Assembly: GCA_029263395.1 (NCBI GenBank)
Contig: JAJCXO010000215.1
Coordinates: forward strand, 1-64,000
Direction of reading: 5' to 3'
Length of the DNA: 64,000 bases
Source: Acidobacteriota bacterium
Lineage (GTDB): Bacteria; Acidobacteriota; Thermoanaerobaculia; Multivoradales; J023
Part shown: piece after piece, positions 33,027-42,311 of the stretch
Layout: the number at the start of each line of letters is the position of its first letter
How positions within the stretch are numbered: position 1 is the first letter of the stretch
Made by a program: the position numbers and the translations under genes
The notes under the pieces: generated by a model
Told to the model about the DNA's origin: nothing
Database searches by the model: none
The model's input: only the letters and a program-made list of their open reading frames with translations

Positions 33027-34775
33027 ATGAGTTTCACCGCGCATTTTCGCACCTTCTCGTGCCTTCTCGGCATGCTGTCCTTCGCCTCACCTGGTTGGAT
33101 TGCAGCGGATACTGCTGAGATATTCGAAGAGCTTACCGGTTCCGGATTCGACTTTGTGCAGTTCAACGGCATGTCCGGTCAGTTCTACATGGCCGAGATC
33201 AACAGCGGTGGCGGTGCCCTCTTCGACTACGACAACGATGGCGACCTCGATCTTTATTTGGTGCAAGGCCAGATGCTTGGCGCCTCCCAGGATCCGGCCA
33301 AGTCCAAGTTCCCACCGCGCCACCCGCTGCCGCTGACCGATCGCCTCTATCGCAATGACCTGCAGGTGGGCCCCGGCGGTCAACCCATCTTGCGTTTTAC
33401 CGATGTCACCACCAAAAGCGGCCTCGTGCCTGCCGCTTACGGCTTTGGTGTGGCCGCGGGCGACTACGACAACGACGGTTGGATCGACCTCTACGTCACC
33501 CGATTGGGCTCGAACACGCTGCTACGAAACCAAGGTGACGGTACGTTTGCCGACGTCACTCAAACAGCCGGAGCGGACGACACTGGCTGGAGTGTGCCGG
33601 CGGCATTTGTCGATTTCGACCGGGATGGATGGCTTGATCTTTACGTCGGCAATTACCTCGATTTCACCCTCGCAAAACACAAGATCTGCCGTACCGCAAC
33701 CGGCGCGCAGGACTACTGTGGACCCACCGCGTATCGCGGCGCCCCGGATCGGCTGTTTCGCAATCGCGGTAAAGCGAGCCCCGGCGGTTTTCAAGATGTC
33801 AGCGCCACCGCCGGCATGCTGCGTCAGCCCAGCAAAAGCCTCGGGGTTGTCAGCGCCGACTTCAACAGCGATGGCTTGCCCGATTTTTATGTCGCCAATG
33901 ATTTGGCAGCGAATCAGATGTGGATGCAAACCCCGGACGGGCGCTTCCGCGACGAGGCGCTGCTGGCCGGTACCGCGGTCAACGCCCACGGTAAAGCGGA
34001 AGCCAGCATGGGAGTTGATGCCGGAGATTTTGATGGCGATGGCGACGACGATCTATTCATGACTCACCTGGTTCGGGAAACCAACACCCTCTTTCTCAAC
34101 GACGGCCACGGCATGTTCGAAGATGCCACCATCGAAACCGGCCTCGGCGTTCCGAGCTGGTCTCACACCAGTTGGGGTACTGCCTGGTTCGATTTCGACA
34201 ATGATGGTTGGTTGGACCTGATGATCGCCAACGGCGCGGTCAAGATCATCGAAGAACTCGCCAACGCCGGAGATCCTTATCCGTTCCATGAAAAGAACCA
34301 ACTATTCCGAAACCGCGGCGACGGGAAGTTCGAAGATGTCACCAGGCAGGGTGGCAAAGTCTTCGATCGATCTGAGGTCAGCCGTGCGATAGCGGTCGGC
34401 GACCTCGACAACGATGGCGACAGCGACGTGTTGCTAGTCAACAACAATGGGCCGGCCCGTCTCTTGATCAACACCGTCGGCCAAAAGAGCACATGGTTGG
34501 GTTTACGCCTCCTGGACAGGGCGGGAAAACGGGACTTGTTGGGAACACGCATCGCAGTGCATCGGCAGGGTCATAAAACTATCTGGCGCCGGACTCGTAG
34601 CGATGGATCGTTTGCTGCCGCCAACGATCCACGGGTGCTGGTCGGTCTCGGGGACCACGCTGGACCTGTCGACGTTGAGGTGCACTGGCCAAACGGACTT
34701 GTCGAACGCTGGGAGAAACTCCCAACCGGTCGTTATACCGCCTTGCATCAAGGTGCTGGAAGGAGTCAGCCATGA
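33027..34775 (+). CDS. Secreted CRTAC1-family protein (FG-GAP, ASPIC/UnbV), paralogue A
   Basis: 582 aa. Signal peptide FSCLLGMLSFASPGWIAA, then a conserved opening FVQFNGMSGQFYMAEINSGG and Asp-rich FG-GAP loops (DYDNDGDLDLYLVQ, DYDNDGWIDLYV, DFDRDGWLDLYVGN, DFDGDGDDDLFM, DFDNDGWLDLMIAN). The C-terminal ASPIC/UnbV region contains WRRTRSDGSFAAANDPRVLV and EVHWPNGLVERWEKLPTGRY. It is strongly similar along its length to the gene at 39799-41724, even in loop wording, so the two are recent paralogues. It overlaps the following TPR gene by ATGA (translational coupling), which suggests that the two proteins work together. Confidence 0.92.
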   Translation: MSFTAHFRTFSCLLGMLSFASPGWIAADTAEIFEELTGSGFDFVQFNGMSGQFYMAEINSGGGALFDYDNDGDLDLYLVQGQMLGASQDPAKSKFPPRHPLPLTDRLYRNDLQVGPGGQPILRFTDVTTKSGLVPAAYGFGVAAGDYDNDGWIDLYVTRLGSNTLLRNQGDGTFADVTQTAGADDTGWSVPAAFVDFDRDGWLDLYVGNYLDFTLAKHKICRTATGAQDYCGPTAYRGAPDRLFRNRGKASPGGFQDVSATAGMLRQPSKSLGVVSADFNSDGLPDFYVANDLAANQMWMQTPDGRFRDEALLAGTAVNAHGKAEASMGVDAGDFDGDGDDDLFMTHLVRETNTLFLNDGHGMFEDATIETGLGVPSWSHTSWGTAWFDFDNDGWLDLMIANGAVKIIEELANAGDPYPFHEKNQLFRNRGDGKFEDVTRQGGKVFDRSEVSRAIAVGDLDNDGDSDVLLVNNNGPARLLINTVGQKSTWLGLRLLDRAGKRDLLGTRIAVHRQGHKTIWRRTRSDGSFAAANDPRVLVGLGDHAGPVDVEVHWPNGLVERWEKLPTGRYTALHQGAGRSQP

Positions 34776-36736
34776 ATTCGTACAACCGTCCTCTCGTCTT
34801 CGCTTTTTTGATCGTCGGCGCCTTGTTCGCCGGGGTTGGAAGCGGTCAACCGGCGGGGAGGTTTCCGGCGTTGACAATTCCAAGACCTGACCTCAGCGCC
34901 ATGGAAGCGACCGCCAGAGAGAAGATAGAGTCCATGCAGGCATCGTTGGAGACGTTGAAACAACGCGAAGACATCCAGCCTACAGAGCTCGCCGAAGCTT
35001 TCGGCCACCTCGGCCAGTTGTTCCATGCTTACCGACTCTTGGATAGCGCCGAAGAGAGTTACTCGATCAGCGGTCGCCTGTCACCCGAAGATTACCGGTG
35101 GTTGTACTACCTGGCCCTAGTGCAACATGCCGAAGGCGAGCTTGCAACGGCGATCACGAATTACGAGTCTGCGCTGGCTCAACACGCCGACGATCCAGCG
35201 ATCTTGCTCCGACTCGGTGATGCCTTGGTCGAAGTTGATCGCACCGCCGAGGCGCGTCAACGCTTCGAGCGCGTGCGTGAGCTCGAACCGGACAGCGCCG
35301 CCGCCTATTACGGTCTCGGCAAGGTCGCCGGTTTCGACAACGAGTTTCAGACCGCCGTCGCACACTTCGAGAGAGTGCTCGAGTTACAGCCAGATGCTTC
35401 GGTTGTCCACTACTTGCTGGGGCAGGCTTACCGCAAGATCGGCGAACTCGACAAAGCGCGAGAACATCTTCAAAAACGGGGCCAGGAAGAGGTCCTGTTC
35501 ACCGATCCGCTCGGGGATCAGGTCGCCCGCTTGGCCAAAGGCACCGCGTTCGAAATTGTTTTGGCACTCGCTGAATCTGCTGACGACTATTCGGACGAAG
35601 AATTTCTCGGCTTCGCGCTGTCTCATTTCGGAGATGTTCGCGGCTCGATCAAACAGCTCGAGCAAGGCTTGAACTTAAAGCAGGACGCGGACGCCAGCGC
35701 CGACGAACAAAGCCGGATCCACTATGTCCTCGGCGGACTGTTGGTGAACGATGGGCGAGACACCGAGGCGATCGTGCATTTCAAACGGGCCCTCGAGCTA
35801 GCTCCCGAGTTGACCGACGCCCGCGTCAAGCTCGGCAATGCTCAAGCCCGTGCTGGCAACTATGAAGCGGCAGTGACTGCCTACGACTCCGTCGTCGCGA
35901 GTCAACCACAGAATGCGACGGCGCTCCTCAAGCGCGTCTCGGCACTGATGGCTCTAGGGCGCGAACCGGCCGCCCGCAAAGACTTGGAGAAGCTCTTGAC
36001 GTTGAGTCCAGAATCGAGCGAAGTTCACGTTCGTTTGGCCTCACTGCTCGAGAAGAACAACGAGCTAGAGTCAGCCATCAACCTTTACCTAAAGGTCCTG
36101 GATCTCGAGGTCTCGCTACAAGAGAAGCCCCTCGTCCACTACCGACTAGCGACATTGCTGCGCCAAGTGGGACGCTTCGACCAGGCGATCGAACAATACA
36201 AAGCAGCCCTCGAGGTTGAGCCGACACTCGCACCAGCGCTCAACAACTTAGGTGGCTTGCTGGCCCAAGTCGGCAATATGAGCGATGCCGCCAAGGTTTT
36301 CGGTGCGCTGGTTAGGTTAGCGCCAGAACAGCTTCAACCTCGCCTGGCAGAATCGACGGCGTTGATTCTCAGCGGGCAATATGCAGCCGCCACCACGCGG
36401 CTCGAGGAGGCCCTGGCAAAATTTCCCGACGAGCTGCCGATCAAAGATATCCTGGCACGTCATCTCGCCGCTGCACCCGATCAGGCGGTACGCAACGGTT
36501 CGCGAGCGGTTGAGCTGGCGCTGGATCTCTTCGACAACGTACCGTCGCCCGAGAGCGCCGAAACCTTGGCGATGGCCTATGCTGAAGCCGGCCGCTTCGA
36601 AGATGCTCTGAAGTGGCAGCGTCAGCTGATTGCCGAGTTAGTCCCCGACAGCGACCCTGAGCTAGCGAAACGCTTAGCGGCCAACCTGACGCTTTATGAA
36701 CGCGGCGAACCGTGCTGCGCCGAAGCGGAAAACTGA
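34772..36736 (+). CDS. Secreted TPR protein, paralogue A
   Basis: 654 aa. Signal peptide PLVFAFLIVGALFAGVGSG, then a conserved lead IPRPDLSAMEATAREKIESM and about a dozen TPR units with the usual A/L/G/Y spacing. A C-terminal module AETLAMAYAEAGRFEDALKW recurs in the TPR proteins at 36802 and 37636. It is predicted to be a periplasmic scaffold. Gene overlap with the CRTAC1 gene points to a two-component CRTAC1-TPR system. It is closely related in layout to the gene at 37636-39741, including the segments AYRKIGELDKA here and AYRKLGDLEKA there. Confidence 0.9.
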   Translation: MNSYNRPLVFAFLIVGALFAGVGSGQPAGRFPALTIPRPDLSAMEATAREKIESMQASLETLKQREDIQPTELAEAFGHLGQLFHAYRLLDSAEESYSISGRLSPEDYRWLYYLALVQHAEGELATAITNYESALAQHADDPAILLRLGDALVEVDRTAEARQRFERVRELEPDSAAAYYGLGKVAGFDNEFQTAVAHFERVLELQPDASVVHYLLGQAYRKIGELDKAREHLQKRGQEEVLFTDPLGDQVARLAKGTAFEIVLALAESADDYSDEEFLGFALSHFGDVRGSIKQLEQGLNLKQDADASADEQSRIHYVLGGLLVNDGRDTEAIVHFKRALELAPELTDARVKLGNAQARAGNYEAAVTAYDSVVASQPQNATALLKRVSALMALGREPAARKDLEKLLTLSPESSEVHVRLASLLEKNNELESAINLYLKVLDLEVSLQEKPLVHYRLATLLRQVGRFDQAIEQYKAALEVEPTLAPALNNLGGLLAQVGNMSDAAKVFGALVRLAPEQLQPRLAESTALILSGQYAAATTRLEEALAKFPDELPIKDILARHLAAAPDQAVRNGSRAVELALDLFDNVPSPESAETLAMAYAEAGRFEDALKWQRQLIAELVPDSDPELAKRLAANLTLYERGEPCCAEAEN

Positions 36737-36744
36737 GCTAGATC

Positions 36745-36771
36745 CTTTTGGCGTGATAAGACCCCAAAAAG
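36745..36771. terminator. Possible bidirectional terminator between convergent TPR genes
   Basis: CTTTTGG (36745-36751) can pair with CCAAAAAG (36764-36771) with one extra A. The stem is AT-rich, which makes its flanks act as the T-run in either direction. It lies in the 65-bp space between the two convergent TPR genes. Confidence 0.4.
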
Positions 36772-36801
36772 CCTATTCAGGATGCGCTCGAGCGGTGAGT
36801 C

Positions 36802-37542
36802 TCAGGGGCTCTTGACGCCGGTCGGGGGTTCGGTAGCCATAGCGATCTCTGAGGCAGAGGTCGCCCGCCAGGGTTCCTTGCTGAGGTAAGAGAGCAGGCG
36901 TTTGTTGAGCCCTTCGAGCTTGGCGCTGTCATCCACTTTCTTGGCCTCGGCTATCAAGCCCCGTTGGTGTTCGATCGCTTTGTCGAACTGGCCGGTCTCA
37001 GCATAAGCCATCGCCACGGTCTCGGCGGTCTCGAAGTTTTTGACGACTTCATAAACCTTGAGCGCCAGTTGCAGCGCTAAATTGCCATCGCGGACTTCGT
37101 CGAGGGGCGCCGATGCAACCAGCCTTGCCAGAGTGTGGGCTAATTGGCCATCTCTCGGCAAGGCTGTCAAACCATCCTCCAGCTTCTTGCGGGCATCAAG
37201 GTAACGGCCTTGGAAAAGGATTGCTGTGATTTCTCCTCGGCGTGCGGCGCTGTTCTGCGGATCGATTGCGACCACCGCTTCAAAAACTGGCCCGGCATCC
37301 TCGAACCGCCCGAGCGAAGCGAGCAATCCGGCCAATTGGAAACTGATCCGGGCATCCTCTGGAGCCAGTTTTACGGCTTCCTCGAGCTTCACGATAGCGG
37401 CTTCGAAGTCGCCCTGACGGCTGAGGCTATTAGCCTCCTGAGTTAGCTCGATAGCCCGGGCATCGGTGGCGATCAACTGCGGCGCTACAAGGCTACACAG
37501 GGTGGCGATCACGAGGAAAACGGAGACTTGCTGACTTCTCAT
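36802..37542 (-). CDS. Small secreted TPR protein (C-terminal paralogue of the larger TPR proteins)
   Basis: 246 aa from the ATG at 37542, supported by AAGGA nine bases upstream; a 22-codon upstream extension is ignored. The signal peptide is VSVFLVIATLCSLVAPQLIA. About three TPR units follow, then the C-terminal module APLDEVRDGNLALQLALKVY and TAETVAMAYAETGQFDKAIE, shared with the TPR proteins at 34772 and 37636. It corresponds to only the last third of those proteins, so it looks like a shortened duplicate that is still intact as a reading frame. It is the last gene of the leftward CRTAC1-TPR-TPR operon. Confidence 0.87.
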   Translation of the reverse strand: MRSQQVSVFLVIATLCSLVAPQLIATDARAIELTQEANSLSRQGDFEAAIVKLEEAVKLAPEDARISFQLAGLLASLGRFEDAGPVFEAVVAIDPQNSAARRGEITAILFQGRYLDARKKLEDGLTALPRDGQLAHTLARLVASAPLDEVRDGNLALQLALKVYEVVKNFETAETVAMAYAETGQFDKAIEHQRGLIAEAKKVDDSAKLEGLNKRLLSYLSKEPWRATSASEIAMATEPPTGVKSP

Positions 37543-37635
37543 ACTGTTGGATTCCTTGGGCTTCGGGTCTCTGCTGGCTTGATCCCATCTCCAAGTTACC
37601 ATGCTCAAGTCCAGAGACGGGAAGCGGAGCCCAGC

Positions 37636-39741
37636 TCAGTTCGGTGAAGGCACTCTGTTTGCTGGAGGGTCTATCATCACCGTGATGATCTCTTCGGGAA
37701 CTTTGAGCGTCCACGGCTGGGATTGTTTGTAGGACTGCAATTCCGCTTGCCAACGCTCAACCGATTGTCCCCCGGCCGAATTTTTCTCTGCCGCTGCCAG
37801 CAACTGCTGTTGCAGCTCGATCGCTTCACCAAATCGACCAGCTTCCGCAAAGGCCATTGCCAGCGTTTCTGCGCTGTCGGCACGGCGGGTTTCCTGGTGC
37901 ACACGGGTGGCGATCTGCAGCGCCAATTCACCGTCCCGGACGCTAGCCAGTGGTGCAGTGGCCAACAGCCGCGCTAAACCGTGCGCCAAAGCACGGTTGC
38001 GCGGCATCACCTCGAGCCCTTCCTGAAGTCGAGCTCTAGCGTCGTCATACCGACTTTGCAGTAGTAGGGCTGTCACCTCTCCTCGTCTCGCCGGTCCATG
38101 GTGAGGTGCTGCGTCAACCACTTGAGTGAACTGTGACAACGCCTCTTCGAAACGATTGAAGTGGCCGAGGATCGTCGCCAGCTCGTATCGTGCGTCATTG
38201 TTGCTGGGATCGAGGCGCACAACTTCCTGGTAGTCCTTCAGCGCAGCATCGATTTCACCCCGACTCAACTTCTTGCTTGCGATATCGGCCAGCATTCGAG
38301 CCTGTTGTTGTGGATCGGCTGCGGCCTGGGTCGCGGCGGCGGTTCGCTGTTGGCTCGCTTCGTCAGACCGCCCCAGATGCTCCAAAGCCTCAGCGTATCG
38401 AAGCCTCGGTTCGGGGTCTTCGGGAGCAACAGCCACCGCATTCTCATAGTCAGCGATCGCCTGTTGAGGCCGCCCGAGATTGATGTAGGCAGTGGCGCGC
38501 TGAATGAGCACCGATGCCGTCTCGGGCTGCTGTTCTAATATCTGATCGAAGTGCCCAACAGCATCTTCCAAACGACCTTGCCTGGCGAGAGCATTGGCGA
38601 GTTTGATGCGGGTATCCAGCCGATCTGGATCAAGCGCCAAGGATTCTTCGAAGGACTCGATCGCATCGAGTTCTCGACCCTGCAGGACCCGCAGACCACC
38701 GAGAATGCGAAGCAACTCTGCTCGCTCGAGGATGTCTCGCGCTGCATCTCCCGAGGTACCTGCCTTCAAACCCTCTTGAAGCTGTTCGACCGCTCCTTCG
38801 AGATCGCCGAGTTTTTCGAGACAAAAGCCGAGCGCCTTACGGGCGTCGAAACTGGTGGGATCAAGCTCTAGAGCCTTGGCATAGTAGCCTCGAGCCTGGG
38901 AGTATCGGGCCTCGCTGAATGCCTGTGCTCCGCGCACCAGGTAGATATCCGCAGTCCGCCCAAGCTCAGCGACCGTTTTGAGGTAGGGATCCGCAAACTG
39001 CACCGGCGCTTCACCTCCACGCGAGAGATGGAACGTCGCTTTCTCCAAATCCCCGAGCTTGCGGTAGGCCAGCCCCAGCGCATGGTGAATGCTCGAGGCA
39101 GTTGGTTGGAGCTCGAGTGCCTGTTCAAAATATTCGACTGCTTGTTGGGCGTCTTCTTGCGCCGCAGCAACTTTCCCCAGACCATCGAGCACCGCGGCAG
39201 ACTTGGGATCGAGATCGAACGCTTTATGGAACAAGGTCAGTGCTTGGTCGTTAGCACCGAGGTCGAGACGCACTCTGCCGAGTCGGACCAGCGCGGGTAG
39301 ATCGTTTGGTTGGAGTTTCAGAGCATTCTCGAGAACATCTGCGGCCGGCTCCAGGCGGCCTTGGATCTGAAACAGATAACCGAGGAGATACGGCCAACGA
39401 GGATTGTCTTGTTGGAGTAAACGAGCGTTTGCAAAGCTGACTTCCGCGGCATCCACAAAACTGTAGGTCAAATAGGTCAAACCCAGCTCGCCGTACGCTT
39501 GACTCAGCTTCGACGGTTCGTCCGCAGCAGCCAGAGCCTCAATTTCTTCTCGCTTCTCCTGCACCTGCTGACGAACGGTATCGTCAGCGCCACTGAGATC
39601 CGGGTAGGGAATTTCAGTAAGAACATTCTCTGGTGCAACGGGCGCGGGTTGCGAACAGCTCGAACTGACCGCGGCGACCGAAACGGCAGCGAGCACGATG
39701 AGCTTCCTGAGTGTCTTGGTTTGGATGTCTCGACTTGTCAT
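37636..39741 (-). CDS. TPR lipoprotein, paralogue B
   Basis: About 701 aa from the ATG at 39741; an in-frame TTG at 39774 is an alternative. The N-terminus KLIVLAAVSVAAVSSSC is a lipoprotein signal with the lipidated Cys followed by SQPAP. The lead IPYPDLSGADDTVRQQVQEK matches the PDLSA lead of the 34772 protein. About fourteen TPR units follow, then the shared C-terminal module SAETLAMAFAEAGRFGEAIE. It lies 57 bp behind CRTAC1 paralogue B. It is probably anchored in a membrane facing the periplasm and partners the CRTAC1 protein. The intergenic DNA upstream carries short direct repeats of TCACTGTC and TTACCG. Confidence 0.9.
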   Translation of the reverse strand: MTSRDIQTKTLRKLIVLAAVSVAAVSSSCSQPAPVAPENVLTEIPYPDLSGADDTVRQQVQEKREEIEALAAADEPSKLSQAYGELGLTYLTYSFVDAAEVSFANARLLQQDNPRWPYLLGYLFQIQGRLEPAADVLENALKLQPNDLPALVRLGRVRLDLGANDQALTLFHKAFDLDPKSAAVLDGLGKVAAAQEDAQQAVEYFEQALELQPTASSIHHALGLAYRKLGDLEKATFHLSRGGEAPVQFADPYLKTVAELGRTADIYLVRGAQAFSEARYSQARGYYAKALELDPTSFDARKALGFCLEKLGDLEGAVEQLQEGLKAGTSGDAARDILERAELLRILGGLRVLQGRELDAIESFEESLALDPDRLDTRIKLANALARQGRLEDAVGHFDQILEQQPETASVLIQRATAYINLGRPQQAIADYENAVAVAPEDPEPRLRYAEALEHLGRSDEASQQRTAAATQAAADPQQQARMLADIASKKLSRGEIDAALKDYQEVVRLDPSNNDARYELATILGHFNRFEEALSQFTQVVDAAPHHGPARRGEVTALLLQSRYDDARARLQEGLEVMPRNRALAHGLARLLATAPLASVRDGELALQIATRVHQETRRADSAETLAMAFAEAGRFGEAIELQQQLLAAAEKNSAGGQSVERWQAELQSYKQSQPWTLKVPEEIITVMIDPPANRVPSPN

Positions 39742-39798
39742 CACTGTCTTACCGTCACTGTCTCTTACCGTCAAAGGCTCACCTTCACAGTCTTGTCG

Positions 39799-41724
39799 TC
39801 ACTGTTTAGACGCCGCTACAGGCTCACCTTCACCTTGGCGGAGGGTGGAGTAACGGTCGACTGTGAGAGTTCGCCACTGCTCTTGGCTACCGTCAGGCCA
39901 CTCGACAAGCACTCGATCAAATTTGGTACTCGCCGCGAGACCAAAGATCAGCCGAGAATCGTTGGCCGAACAATAGCTGCCATCGGTGCGAACCCGTCGC
40001 CACAACGTCGGCTGGCCGGATCGCTCGACACCAACCCGGGCCCCTAGCCCATCGCGCGGACTGGTCCCGACGACCAAACGCAGCCCCAGCCAATGATTGT
40101 CGGTACCAACCTCGTTGATCAAAAGACGACTTGGCCCGTTGTTGTTGATGACCAGAACATCGGTATCGCCATCGTTATCGACATCACCGAACGCTGCCCC
40201 TCGACTCACTTCCGAAAGCTCAAAAACGGCGCCTGCGTCTGCGGTGGTGTCTTCGTAACTGCCATCTCCAAGATTACGAAAGAGCTGGTTCGTTTGATGC
40301 ACTGGGAAGGGATCCTTCTGACGGGCCAGGGCTTCGATCGTTTTCACAGCACCGTTGGCGATCAACAAGTCCAACCAGCCGTCGTTGTCATAGTCGAACC
40401 ACCCGGTTCCAAACGACGTGAATGGGCGACTCGGTGCTCCAAGCCCAGAGTCGATTGTGCGATCGTCGAATAGTCCCCGGCCATCGTTGACGAAGAGCGT
40501 ATTCGTCTGGCTCGTCAGATGGGTCATGAACAGGTCAAGATCTCCATCGCCGTCGAAGTCGGCTGCATCGACGCCCATGCTGGCCTCGGCTTTACCCCGA
40601 GCGTTGACCGAACAGCCGGCTAGCAGCGCTTCATCGGAGAACATTGCACGGCCCTGAGTGTCCTGTTTCTGGATCCAGAGGTTGTTGGGCTGGCTGTCGT
40701 TTGTTACATAGAGATCAGGCCATCGGTCGCCATCGAAGTCGGCCGCGATAACACCGAGGGCAGCTCCAAAACCCCGTTGCATCCCAACAGCATCGGTCAC
40801 ATCTTCGAAAGCAACGCTACTGCCAGTGCCACCCAAATTTCGAAACAGTCGATCGGGTTCGGGATCAAAAGCCCCTGGTCCACAGTAGTCCTGAGCTCCT
40901 ATGAAGTCTCTGCAGATTTGACGTTGGACCAGATCGGCCGCGATGTAGTTTCCAACATAAAGATCGAGCCATCCGTCACGATCGTAGTCGAAAAAGACCG
41001 CAGGCACGCTCCAGCGCGGATCATCGGTCCCTGTCTCAGCAGTCACATCGGTGAACGTGACCGCCTTGCCAGAACCGGCGCCGTTATTCCGCAGCATCCG
41101 ATTCGGCCCAAAGTTGGTGACATACACGTCGACCCAGCCGTCATTGTTGTAATCGCCGGTTGTGACCCCCATCCCATAGCTACCGGTTTCTAGCGGACCA
41201 TTGGGACCGGAGCGGTTCAACTCGGCTAAACCACTTTCAACTGTAACGTCTGTAAATCTCGCGACGCCTGCTTCGAGATCGTTGCGGTAGAGTCGATCGG
41301 TGATCGGTGCGGAGTAGCGTGAGGGGAACGAGGCATCAGCGAGTGTTTTTCCGGGGCCGAGCATCGCGCCTTGAACCAGGTAGACGTCGAGGTCGCCATC
41401 GTTGTCGTAGTCGAAGAGTGCTCCCCCCGAGCCGGTGACCTCAGCCATATAGAACTCTCCCGACATGCCATTGAACTGGACGAAGTCGAGGCCCATCTGC
41501 TGTCCGCGTTCGGCGAATATTTCGGCGCTGAGTGCGGGTTTGTCTGGGCTCGACGGATGGGCTGGTGGAGCCTCCGAAACGGGCTCGCTGCAGGCCACTA
41601 CCAACGTCAAGAGAACCGCGGACAAGGCTGGTCTGCTGGGCGCGTCTAGAGTCTGTTCCGTGTCATCACCGCATCTCCGCGGGAGCCCAGGGAACCACCG
41701 GCTGGGCGATCCTTCGATGTTCAC
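39799..41724 (-). CDS. CRTAC1-family lipoprotein (FG-GAP, ASPIC/UnbV), paralogue B
   Basis: 641 aa with the GTG start at 41724; no ribosome-binding site is obvious and the true start may lie within the first 30 codons. A lipoprotein-like segment ALSAVLLTLVVAC is followed by SEPVSEAPP. It then opens with FVQFNGMSGEFYMAEVTGSG, nearly identical to paralogue A at 33027. Calcium-loop FG-GAP units and the ASPIC/UnbV end (WRRVRTDGSYCSANDSRLIF) also match. Two cysteines conserved between the paralogues (QICRDFIGAQDYCGP here) suggest a disulfide. It heads a leftward operon with TPR paralogue B and the short TPR gene, a mirror image of the rightward A pair. Confidence 0.9.
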   Translation of the reverse strand: MNIEGSPSRWFPGLPRRCGDDTEQTLDAPSRPALSAVLLTLVVACSEPVSEAPPAHPSSPDKPALSAEIFAERGQQMGLDFVQFNGMSGEFYMAEVTGSGGALFDYDNDGDLDVYLVQGAMLGPGKTLADASFPSRYSAPITDRLYRNDLEAGVARFTDVTVESGLAELNRSGPNGPLETGSYGMGVTTGDYNNDGWVDVYVTNFGPNRMLRNNGAGSGKAVTFTDVTAETGTDDPRWSVPAVFFDYDRDGWLDLYVGNYIAADLVQRQICRDFIGAQDYCGPGAFDPEPDRLFRNLGGTGSSVAFEDVTDAVGMQRGFGAALGVIAADFDGDRWPDLYVTNDSQPNNLWIQKQDTQGRAMFSDEALLAGCSVNARGKAEASMGVDAADFDGDGDLDLFMTHLTSQTNTLFVNDGRGLFDDRTIDSGLGAPSRPFTSFGTGWFDYDNDGWLDLLIANGAVKTIEALARQKDPFPVHQTNQLFRNLGDGSYEDTTADAGAVFELSEVSRGAAFGDVDNDGDTDVLVINNNGPSRLLINEVGTDNHWLGLRLVVGTSPRDGLGARVGVERSGQPTLWRRVRTDGSYCSANDSRLIFGLAASTKFDRVLVEWPDGSQEQWRTLTVDRYSTLRQGEGEPVAASKQ

Positions 41725-42311
41725 GAATGGACTCTAGCATAGGCCTCCTCGACCTAGAAGATCACGCTCGAACATCGATCGACGCTGGTCTTCAGGTCGG
41801 CCATTGGACGCCCTTACTGGTGTCAACATCAACGGCATAGGCCGCTTGGTCTCTGCACCGCGGGGGTTCGCACCTTGGTTCGAGATGTCGTATAATGTGG
41901 ATGTCCATCTATTTTGCGGGGACGAGCCGTCACCGAATGTTAAATTTAGAAGCTTCGACCGAAGCCTTCTCGTCAGATTTGGTGATTCAAAAATGTCGAT
42001 CCAAAAATCAGGATTCCCAGAGCGATCGATAGTCCTTGCACACCCGCCGTTTCACCCCAAAGCGCTGATGAACAAGCAGTTAAGTGTCGCTTTTCAGATG
42101 TAGCAGAAACTGGCGTGCAGTTTGCAGACACTGTGCGTGTAGTCCCTGAAATCAGACCGTTTGTGGCCAGTTCCACTGTACTCGTCCCCGGCCAAGTCAA
42201 ACACTCGGACAGTTTCAGGTCTACTCAGGAGCTTTCGGCTTAGCCGAAAGCAGAAGTTGTAACCGCTTCCGTTGAGGAGAAGAGGAAGCACGACGGAATG
42301 GAGAAAGTCGT
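41725..42311. promoter_or_regulatory. Long upstream region of the TonB-dependent receptor with stem-loops
   Basis: 587 bp without a convincing ORF. A perfect -10 hexamer TATAAT lies at 41891-41896 with only a weak TTCGCA 18 bases upstream. Stem-loops: GAAGCTTCG-AC-CGAAGCCTTC at 41950-41970 (one bulge) and a perfect 9-bp stem GCTTTCGGC-TTA-GCCGAAAGC at 42231-42251. A further GCTTCC/GGAAGC pair encloses purine-rich sequence just ahead of the start codon. None has a trailing T-run. This looks like a long structured leader, but no known riboswitch motif was recognised. Confidence 0.45.

Noticed and set aside
41891-42311. Cobalamin or other riboswitch upstream of the TonB receptor
   Set aside because: Stem-loops are present but the conserved cobalamin box and other known aptamer cores were not found, and the receptor is of the Oar-like type rather than BtuB.
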